Notes under the pieces: generated by a model
Told to the model about the DNA's origin: nothing
What the model saw: the letters and a program-made list of their open reading frames with translations, nothing else
Databases searched by the model: none
NCBI GenBank assembly: GCA_009733775.1
Contig: WOGZ01000016.1
Coordinates: 186,001-250,000 of the forward strand
Source of the DNA: Alectoria sarmentosa
Taxonomy: Eukaryota > Ascomycota > Lecanoromycetes > Lecanorales > Parmeliaceae
Direction: 5' to 3'
DNA: 64,000 nt
Translations under genes and position numbers: made by a program
Shown here: in pieces, positions 10,374 to 19,416 of the stretch
Position numbering within the stretch: the first letter of the stretch is position 1
Layout: the number at the start of each line of letters is the position of its first letter

Positions 10374-11522
10374 ATGGCTACCGTCAATATCGCTCTTCAA
10401 AACCAGACGACTTCCAGCACCGTTTACGCTTACATCACCGGCCAAGCGCTCGACAACAACAATGCTCTTTTCCTGCTCCAATCCGATGGCAAGACTTACT
10501 ACTACCCAACATCGCCTTCATCTACCTGCTCGGCCCTTGGTCAGGATTGCGCCATCCCTCTCGGTGCTCCTGGTAATACGACGACCGTTACTGTTCCCCA
10601 CCTTGCTGGAAGCCGCATCTGGTTCTCTGTCGACGGAACTTTGACCTTCCTCCTCAACCCCGGCCCTGCACTCGTTGAGCCGTCTGTTACCAATCCGACA
10701 GACCCGAATATAAACTTGTCCTGGGACTTTTGCGAATTCACCTTCAATGCCGCCGAGCTCTTCGTCAATATATCTTACGTCGACTTTGTCTGCCTTCCCA
10801 TTTCCCTTACCCTCGTTAACACCTCCAACGCAACGCAGTATGTCTCCGGCATGGCATCCACCGGTCTCGACACCGTCTGCCAAGGATTGACTGCTCAAAC
10901 CGCCTCCGACGGCGCAGGCTGGTCCTCTCTCATCGTCCCAAACCAATCTGACGGCAATCTGCGCGCTCTAAGCCCCAACAACGGTATCACCCTGAACTCA
11001 TCCCTCTTCAACGGCTACTACCAGAACTACGTCAACCAAGTCTGGTCACAGTACACGTCCCAGCAGCTCTCCATCGACACCCAAGCATCATGGGGTACTG
11101 TCGCCGGCCAGGTTGACTCGTCCTCCCTCCTGGACTTCGGCAATGGTCTGGCCTTCACCCAACCCTCCGCTGCCGACATCTTCAGCTGCTCCACAGGTCC
11201 CTTCGCTGTTGGCTCCAATATAGAATTGGGCGCCCTGATCGCCCGCCTCAGCGCCGCTTTCAACCGTTCCACTCTTCTCATCGATTCCGTCGAGCCGACC
11301 GCTACGGCGAGCCAGTATTATCAAAATGCGATCACGAATCACTACGCGCGAATCGTACATGCGGCCAACTTGGACGGAATAGGCTATGCGTTTCCGTACG
11401 ATGATGTAACGCCGACCAATGGTGTGAACCAGTCCGGGGCGGTGCAAGATCCGAGTCCACAGTTGTTGACTGTGGCCGTTGGGGGTGGGAACGCGTCTAG
11501 CGGGTTGACTATACAGAAGTAG
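10374..11522 (+). CDS. Glycoside hydrolase family 64 beta-1,3-glucanase
   Basis: An intronless 382-residue protein of the GH64/thaumatin-like fold. Characterised family members are bacterial laminaripentaose-producing endo-1,3-beta-glucanases with a catalytic Glu and Asp 16 residues apart. The same spacing is seen here: Glu121 in FCEFTF and Asp137 in SYVDFV. The C-terminal half includes HYARIVHAANLDGIGYAFPYDDV, shown here only as the landmark IGYAFPYDDV, a conserved end motif of the fold. The protein starts MATVNIALQNQT and shows no signal peptide, so secretion by the classical route is not supported. Likely roles are cell-wall glucan turnover or attack on other fungi; these are inferences from the family. 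It diverges from CCT2. Confidence 0.88.
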   Translation: MATVNIALQNQTTSSTVYAYITGQALDNNNALFLLQSDGKTYYYPTSPSSTCSALGQDCAIPLGAPGNTTTVTVPHLAGSRIWFSVDGTLTFLLNPGPALVEPSVTNPTDPNINLSWDFCEFTFNAAELFVNISYVDFVCLPISLTLVNTSNATQYVSGMASTGLDTVCQGLTAQTASDGAGWSSLIVPNQSDGNLRALSPNNGITLNSSLFNGYYQNYVNQVWSQYTSQQLSIDTQASWGTVAGQVDSSSLLDFGNGLAFTQPSAADIFSCSTGPFAVGSNIELGALIARLSAAFNRSTLLIDSVEPTATASQYYQNAITNHYARIVHAANLDGIGYAFPYDDVTPTNGVNQSGAVQDPSPQLLTVAVGGGNASSGLTIQK

Positions 11523-14089
11523 CAGGCTGCCCAAGTAGGGGTGGGTGCATGGGTGGTGGATATCGATATTAGGTCAAGATGAGTTGGATTGGACGTTCTT
11601 TGATCTGGATACCACTTTCATAATCACTCATTCGATATCGTCTTGTTTCATGTCATTAGGCACATGGTCTTTGTATAGCATCTAATTTGTCGAGAATTGT
11701 ATATGCGTCTTGATTCTCCGCCAATGATCAACGCTTTTGACCAGAGAGTCCATTAAAAAAGCTCTCTGAGCTAGCTAGGCAGTTGTGACCATTTTTTTTC
11801 AATATTGGGATCGGTGTTCAAATCCCGAGGCTCGAGCTTGATGATGCCTCAGCTAGCATCTTTACCAAAAACCAAATCGTTCGACGCATTCATTGATCTC
11901 CTGGACTCATCTAATCTAACAAACGACGCTCCGCGGTGACTGCAAGCAGTGACAGCAATGCCCCTTTCGCTACTCTTGATTGGCCGCGAGAAGGGGGAGA
12001 GACTTCCGCTTTTTCGGCCTGTCTTCTAACATACTGAGTGAGCCACTTTGATACCCACCTCAAAAATTGCGGGCTTTGAATCAGTCAAAGTACTAAAGCT
12101 GCTCCTGCTTCTACGAAACGCCATGATCAATCGAAGCAGAGTATCTTCTTGCTCATGAGTATGTAAGTTTGACGTTCCTTCTGTTTTAAAGTTGTAATTC
12201 GTCTTGACGTTGCACCCCGTGAGAAGGCGCTGTCCGCTCTGTCCTCCAATGTTCGCATTTTTTGCCGGAACTCTGCCTGCGTGCTTGCCCAGACAGTGTG
12301 CTTTCCATCTCTGTACAGTCAATTTATCAATATGAGTCGCCTTGGCTTTGTTTAATATTTAAATCGACCGCTCCCTCAATCTCTTTCTCTTCTGCTTTTT
12401 TCTTTTACCCTTCATATATAGGTACGTCACCCTTCCCGCAGGCTAATTGTCGGCGTAGGATCTTGGATTTTCGCCTTGACTATGATGTTTGATGGTCCCA
12501 GCATCCAATTTTTGGGAAATTGCAAAGGTCTAAAGGCACTGCGTACGACTTCATGTATCGCCGCCGACTTTACATTACCGCTGATTGATACTTTGCACCC
12601 TTCTTTTCAGTCATTATTGTAGCTTTTCGATGTTTTTTTTTCTTCTGCACCACGAGCTTGGCCTTGTCGTGGCGCAGGGGCTTAAATCCTCCTTTGAGGG
12701 TTACCCAGCAAGCTCATCTCTCTGTCTTTGTCCTGGCGTAGATGTGCCGGTTGTCGGTGGTTTGATCTCAATGACGAAGGATGTTTTTGCATCTATACAT
12801 AAGTCTAGCAATAATTACATCTTCCCCATTATGTACTGTGAATCTCCGAAGCCATTACGCTCTAGATATCAGGTCTTCCAACCGTGAACCTTGTCGCTGT
12901 GTATCATCCTTTATGGATCATCCTAGGCACTCGCTACAGCGAACGGGAAGCGAGGCTGACAGTGGCGAGAAAAAGCATAGCGAACTGCAATACCGGGACA
13001 TTGGCGACCATCCATACCTGCATATCGAGGCGTGCGTATTCGTTCTCCTTGGTTCTTTCCAAATACCATTCATTGTCAAGGCCTTCCACGCTTCTCGAGA
13101 AAACTCAGCCTGCGCCGCGAAGTGGATCGTGGCTCATGTCTCGTATAGCGCCGAACCTATACATGGTCAGTCTTTATGACCATGTCCATCTCGCCGCCTG
13201 CCAGCGCTGACTCGAGTCAGCGTTTTATCTCAACCACCATCGGCACCGAGGAAGCCATGGACCGCTGTCTGTCACTAAATCACGAACCGAAGCTCCATCA
13301 GTTGGTCTCCCTTCAAACGCCCTACCTCGCCTGTCAGCTCACGTTTCCATACACTGCGAGATGATCAGACAAACTGGTGGATTACTACAGAGAGAGGTGC
13401 TGGGATCGACGATTGATGGCGGGCTATCGGGGTGGGAAAGGTATATCAGAGAGGCATATGGGGGAGAATGCAGGACGAGATGTATGCTTGAGAATTTGTG
13501 GGCATCTTGTACGTTCATCTATGATTTTCTGCTCTCCGTTTTCTTCTCTATTTCTCTCTCTTTAATTCCTTTTGCTCCTTTCCTGTCCAATCCACCAGAA
13601 ATTGCCCAAACCAACGTACTCGCTCTCGGCCCGGAATGTATAGATCATCAACTATGTCCGTCGGGTTGCAATGTCGAGGATAAAGGTTAAGCTACTTGTC
13701 TATCTGCTTCAGTAATTTGCAGCTCGTCACTACCTTTGTTCATTTGGGGCAGCTTTCATCTGTGTTTGGACCGATCCTATTAGGTAACAGACTTATTTGA
13801 ATCACTTAGTCGGAGTACTAAGTGCAGCCTCAGCCATGTGGGTCCGGCAAAGGACTCCGGGTGAGACACCCCTGAATTGACCCACTTTTGGTGTGGAATG
13901 CTTACGAATCTCATGGGACCGATTTCGGAGCCCCTGTTGAGTACTAGTACATAGTCTGGATCACAGCCACCTCCATGTTTTCTCCTTATGCTGTTTAGAC
14001 ACGGTCATTACATAGACATAGCAATCTCATACTATCCCTTCAGTACCATCTCTCTGCTCGTAATGACTGATCCTCGACAGCTCGCGAGA
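11523..14089. other. Gene-poor intergenic stretch
   Basis: About 2.6 kb follow the GH64 stop with no confidently recognised gene. A tRNA-like B-box string lies near 11816-11830, but no cloverleaf forms. An interrupted plus-strand reading frame at 13176-13650 is listed separately. The rest shows only short, frame-inconsistent ORFs. Confidence 0.4.
13176..13650 (+). other. Possible interrupted coding remnant of unknown family
   Basis: One plus-strand frame reads MTMSISPPASADSSQRF and continues to FPYTAR. A single TGA follows (13362-13364), then SDKLVDYYRERCWDRRLMAG to about 13513. There a GTACGT donor and a pyrimidine-rich tract ending TCCACCAG (about 13599) would splice to a short tail KLPKPTYSLSARNV and a stop. 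A second, overlapping frame is open for 160 codons (13211-13690), so it is unclear which, if either, was coding. I recognise no family. It could be a decayed gene or chance. Confidence 0.2.
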
Positions 14090-16003
14090 GGGCCCTGAGA
14101 GCTTCGTCAGTTGGACATGGGTCCTGCCTCGCGCAAATTGCTAGAGGTGTGACTGGTATATGCCGCAGCGTTCAGCCACTCAGGCTCCGCAGGCCAGTTG
14201 ATATGAGCATCCTTAGGAGGTCGCTGAATGCAAGACTGTCCCACCGTACTCTCCGCTGCAATTCTCCACAATATTCGAAGCAGCGACTCTTCGTCAAAGG
14301 GGCAATACAGCAGCATGAGGTGGCGAGGCGGCAAATCTGTCGTCAACGATATGGAACTCCTCTCAATCTTAGCAACCTTGGGTGAACGGGGCGGAGGTGG
14401 CAGAGTGCTGTGGGGTTGTCAGCACGCTAAAAACATTGAAACCAGGGTATAAGGCCTAAGCGGAGTGTAGAATTCTTCTGCAGAAGATGTAGGGGATGAG
14501 GAAGGTCTGGAGGAGGCCCATCCGATGGCAACTTCGTCTTCATCTTCATCTAGCAACACTTCTTATATGAAGCACTCGAGAGTAGCATCTTCTAAGTGTT
14601 AACGAAGAGGAGCCATGACTGTGCGTCGGGCAAATTTAAAGTAACAGGATCGCAGGATCTCGTATTTAGCTCTTGGACTGGGGGCTGAAATGTGTTGTTA
14701 AATGTTGATGCGGTCAGGAAATGCCGAGTCCTAGCGAATAATTGATATATGAGCAGTGCAATTATTTGATTTACGTACTACATTCTTAATCAAGTTGCTC
14801 GTGAAGAAGACTAGGATGTTTGGTCGGCGTCATAGCCGATCAAGCACGATCAGCAATGCATTGACAGCCTGGAATGTCATCGGCTTCCAGTTTGCTACCA
14901 TTGCGTAAATCTTCTTGATGCATAGTTCTCAAGGTGTCTTGTGGCTCACATGACCTGCCGGAGCATTGGTGCTTGCTGGCCAAGCTTTCTATCCCACAAC
15001 GAAGACGCAAATCAGAGTGCTCTCGTCCTCGTCGAGCATCGACTCAATCATGGCAAAGACTTTGTTAATGACTTTCCCACTCGTACCAAAGTACTGGCTG
15101 AACACTGAATAGGCGTCAAATTCAGCCAGCTTGCAGAGGTTGAAAGTCTTGCATTAACGGATGGAAAATTGCTGGACTGAGGCTCGGCAAAGGCTTATCT
15201 TTCCAGTACCTGACGGCCCATAGAGTAGGACAACTCTGCTCCAAGTAGGAACTTGCTGGACACGTTGACGAGCGGAGAAGGAGACTGAGGCGTCTTAGCT
15301 GTGGTAGGTTTGTGATATAGAGCGGTGCCACCAACTCATGCGGATGATAGATATAAGGAGTCGAAATTGAACGGGATCTTCGAAATTCAGCCTCCAGGAT
15401 CAGGCATATATCCACAAGATGCTGCGATGCAGCAGGACTGTAGAGCTCACGAGTCCCAAAGGCCATGTAAGCTCTTATTCGGAAGGTTCATGATCATGGC
15501 TTGCGGCCTTGGAATATCGTTATTGGCCTCTTGGGCGATACGAATACGTGTAGCTGCAGAGGGCTCGATTTGCTCTTCATCGCCGTGGATTTCGAAGACG
15601 TCAACGTTGGCGTGCACTTCTGGAAGACGAATATTGGTGCTTGACTCAAGATCAGTACTGGTGGCGAGGTTTGTGACGGTGATAAAATTAAGCGTTTTCT
15701 GAGCCACCCCTCAACCTCATCTGCGAGATCCATCTCACAGCCTTTTCAATTATAGATCCCGTTGAAAGGCAAAGATGAAAGGGTCTTGTCTACTGTTCGA
15801 GGAAAAGACTCCGACTGTTTGGTATAGCACTCGACATGCAGCGTAGCCTTAGAATGAGCAGCTTTCGCTGGAGATGTCGTAATGCTGACCATGCTGGGCT
15901 CCTTGTTCTTCAAGTCAACGCATGCCTTCTGCCATAGTCCGCAAACCTTGAAAATAAAGGAAATGATATCATCATCTTCCTGCGGAAATGAGACAAGAAC
16001 CAT
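14090..16003 (-). pseudogene. PCH2: Decayed PCH2/TRIP13 AAA+ ATPase relic
   Basis: Read on the minus strand, fragments of one AAA+ protein appear in the right order but in shifting frames. They are an N-terminal part beginning near 16003 (MVLVSFPQEDDD, then LHVECYTK), the motif LPNKSLHGLWDS near 15450-15485, and a Walker A remnant GPSGTGKISLCRA near 15185-15222. Then come SQYFGTSGKVINKVFAMI, QAVNALLIVLDRL-stop-RRPNILVFFTSNL near 14785-14850, and DSAFPDRINI-stop-QHI with KYEILRSCY near 14660-14730. A C-terminal LLRILWRIAAES lies near 14260-14300. The order and wording match Pch2/TRIP13, which in other eukaryotes remodels HORMA-domain proteins in meiotic checkpoint control and recombination. 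Several in-frame stops, frameshifts and a lost Walker B motif make it non-functional. A GT-AG intron (14731-14778) is still recognisable, so it is a decayed genomic gene rather than a retrocopy. The outer limits are approximate. Confidence 0.8.
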
Positions 16004-16221
16004 GATGCTGGCTGTAGCATTATATTACCCAACAAGCATTAGGTACTGAAGTTCAAGTATCGTAAGCTAACGTGCATTTAATTCCTTGGCAAGGGACCCC
16101 ACTTTCTAATGTCGCTGTACCCTAGCAGTCTTACAACCTGCAGCTTTTAATGATACATCCCATAAAAATGCCTGCTACACCAAGCTAGATTCCTGCTCTT
16201 GAGCCTGATAATTCCGCCACG

Positions 16222-18902
16222 ATGGCCTTAGCTTGGACTACGGCTGACGGCGATGGTTACAAGGACCAAAGCCAAAATCAGAATCAAAGAGACCTATACA
16301 CCCAGTTAATCATCTCCATTGCTCTCGGTTTCTTCGCTTTCCTCGCCTTTTGTTTTCTGAGACCAAGATGGACATCGCTCTATGCTGCGCGGAAGAAACA
16401 GAAAAATGCAGCTTCTATACTCCCAGAGCTCCCAGATACCTTCTTTGGATGGATCCCTGCTCTGTATCGAATTACCGAGGATCAAGTACTTGCTTCAGCT
16501 GGCCTTGATGCTTTCGTGGTGAGTAGCTCAAAGGGCCCTCGGACTACAGATGCTCAATGTCTAATTCACTGGCAGTTTCTTCACTTTTTCAAGATGGCCA
16601 CCAAGTACATAGCAATTACCTTCTTCTTCTCATTGGTCGTCCTATTGCCAGTGCACGTACACGACACTGGCACTTATGGCCTGCCAGTTCTAGGAAATTC
16701 TACGACCAACAGTACCACCGCCTTTGGGGCCTATCACAATGCACCCCCAACGTTGGAGATATCAAGATCAGGGAAGGCTGCGAAGGGCACGGAAATCAAG
16801 CCGACCGACTTGATGCTATGGATCTATGTTGTCTTCGTGTACCTGTTTTCTATTCTTGCTCTATACCTTATCGTCACAGAGACCAAAAAGGTCATTCGTA
16901 TACGCCAAGACTACCTTGGCAGCCAATCCACTGTCACAGATAGGACCATCAGGCTGTCTGGAATACCCGAAGAATTGCGCTCGGAGGAGATGATAAAGGA
17001 AGCGATTGAGAATCTTCAGATTGGTAAAGTGGAAAGGGTTTTGTTATGCAAGGACTGGAAAGAGCTGGACGATCTGGTCGCTCGCAGAATAAGCATTGTG
17101 CGGAAGCTTGAAGAGGCATGGACTGTACATTTGGGCCAACCAAGACATGGGGGCAACAGGGTCCTACTCCGAGCCTCCGGAGGAAATGAAAACCACGTCG
17201 ATGAGTTTGAACATCTTCTTGATAGTAACAACAACGACCAGCCTCACGTAGATACGGCTACATCAGATCGTCCGATGACACGGATATGGCACGGTTTTCT
17301 GGGTCTACAAAGTCGACGCATCGATGCTATCGACTACTATGAAGAGAAGCTCAATAAGTTGGATGAGAAAATCCATTCATCACGCAAGAAGGTCTACAAA
17401 CCTACCCCACTGGCCTTTGTCACTCTGGACTCGACTGCTGCAGCAGTAAGCAGTGAAACTCGAAGAAATCCCAGCAGGGCTGACAGTTTATAGCAAATGG
17501 CTGTACAAGCTACAATGGACCCCGAGCCAATGAAATTGCTTGCCAGTGTTGCCCCGGCACCGTCGGACGTTGTATGGCAAAACACATACCTTTCAAGGTC
17601 CAGTAGAATGCTCAGGTCGTGGTCTATCACCTTGGTGATTGCTATCCTCACAGTCTTCTGGTCTTTGCTTTTGGTCCCTCTGGCTGGACTGCTGAGCCTC
17701 GAAAACATTGGCAAGGTCTGGCCACAGCTTGCGGATGCCCTCTCTAGCCATGACATTAGCAGATCTTTGATCCAGCAAGGCCTTCCTACTTTGCTGGTCT
17801 CGCTGTTGAGTGTGGCTGTGCCGTATCTCTACTACTGTATGTTTTCTTCTACCCCAAGGCCGGCGAACCGAAGCTGATGGCATGCAGGGCTGTCAACGCT
17901 TCAAGGCATGATATCGCAAGGTGATGTCGAAATGTCGCTGATATCCAAAAACTTCTTTTTCACCTTCTTCAACCTCTTCGTCGTCTTCACCATCTTTGGG
18001 ACGGCCTCAAATGCTCAGGCATACTTCAGCCGCATCGGAGACTCTTTCAAAGACACCACAAGCATCGCATTTATCCTAGCCACTTCCTTGAAGAACCTCG
18101 TCCTATTTTACATCAACTTGATCATACTTCAGGGACTTGGGCTGTTTCCTTTCCGATTGCTCGAATTTGGCAGCGTCGCGTTGTATCCGATCTACCTGAT
18201 CGGTGCCAAGACCCCTCGAGGTATGAGCCCTACTTAGATATCAAACAAGCTCTCTAGCAGTCGCTAATCGAGGATACAGATTACGCAGAACTGGTCCAGC
18301 CCCCTGTCTTCAGCTATGGCTTCTACCTTCCTCAGACCATACTCATCTTTATTATTTGCATAGTGTACAGCGTCCTGCCGGGCTCCTGGTTCGTGCTATT
18401 TTTTGGCCTGCTCTATTTCATCATCGGGACTTTCATCTACAAATACCAGCTCCTCTATGCGATGGATCACCGTCAGCATTCCACTGGTCGAGCATGGTCT
18501 ATCATCTGTAATCGCATCGTGCTCGGCCTTGTCGTCTTTCAGCTCGCCATGACTGGTATCCTGGGTCTAAGTTTGGCGGTGTACCGAGCAATCTTGATCA
18601 TCCCTCTCCTCGCATTCACAGTTTGGTTCATCGTATTTTACCAACGCACCTACGACCCATTGATGAAATTCATCGCCATCCGCAGCCTCATTCACGACCC
18701 GCCTTTCGGAGCGTTGGCTCAAGGCGAGTCACGGTACGAGAGCGAGACCTCAAGAGGTCGAGATGTTGATGAGGACCAAGACACAGGCCTGCGCTACATC
18801 AACCCTAGCCTGGTCACCCCTCTGGAGGATCTATGGCTTGCAAAGAAGCGCACAAACGGTTCGGCGCATCACGACGATCATGCTGCTGAAGAGGATGTGT
18901 AA
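16222..18902 (+). CDS. CSC1/OSCA/TMEM63-type cation channel (DUF221 family)
   Basis: Five exons, 16222-16518, 16576-17445, 17494-17836, 17888-18220 and 18280-18902, encode 821 residues; all introns are 48-59 bases with GT-AG ends. The N-terminal part has a membrane segment (IISIALGFFAFLAFC), then ILRPR-type junction, PELPDTFFGWIPALYRITED and LHFFKMATKYIAI, which are landmarks of the fungal CSC1/Rsn1 family. A cytosolic domain with an RRM-like LSGIPEELRSEE segment and TPLAFVTLDS follows, then a pore region of about seven or more membrane segments and a charged, acidic C-tail. Characterised relatives are osmosensitive or mechanosensitive calcium-permeable channels of the plasma membrane or endomembranes; some yeast members are linked to exocytosis. 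The specific paralogue is not determined. Intron 1 has no in-frame stop, so it can be misread as coding. Confidence 0.9.
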
Positions 18903-19416
18903 TTCTTTCCAAAAAGCCTGCTTGGACTTCGTGATACATGGTGTGCATAGCGAGTGCGGTATTCTGTAAGGCGTTTGGGCGATTCTGTGGGTTGAGGCTT
19001 GTTTTTAGATAGCTTTATACCCGTCCGAATGGGCCATGTTGATAATTTGATGCAAAGCTCACTGGGTCGTTCTTTCTTGTTTTGACAGGGAAAGAGGCGC
19101 TTGCGCCTAGCGTGCTGACTCTTCCAAAGGTCCACTTCCATCGACCTGCAGCTGAATCTAGGCGCAGGCTACTGACATTCATATTCTTTACCAGCACGGC
19201 TTTAGACGTGCAACCAGCTTTACGACGTCTTCGCAGATCTTCCTCTCACGTGGGGTCGCGAGCCTTGACCCTGAACAGCCAGAGTATTTGGAACACAACT
19301 CAGGAGTTCCCTTGGTTACTATCCTAGAAAACGCCTCAGTCCGTATCCTTTACGTTGGACCATCCTCATCATCTGAAATTAGCAGATCCGTTAGAAGCTG
19401 TCCGAACCGCTCTGAA
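18903..19416. other. Intergenic region upstream of the F-box gene
   Basis: These 514 bases hold the CSC1-like 3' end and the promoter and leader of the next gene. The frame of the F-box protein stays open upstream of its first ATG to about 19288, with only a TTG start there. I treat this as leader; an extra upstream exon cannot be excluded. Confidence 0.4.

Noticed and set aside
11750..11832. tRNA-like string (TGTTCAAATCCCGA with complementary AAGCTC/GAGCTT ends)
   Set aside because: The D arm and anticodon stem do not pair, the A box is poor and no T-run terminator follows. Probably chance.
12026..12322. 98-codon minus-strand frame
   Set aside because: It starts with TTG, and I see no motif or splice context.
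14090..16003. RIP (repeat-induced point mutation) as the cause of PCH2 decay
   Set aside because: Some stops fit C-to-T change (CGA to TGA), but frameshifts and A-to-T type stops are also present and no second copy is seen in the window, so ordinary decay is the simpler reading.
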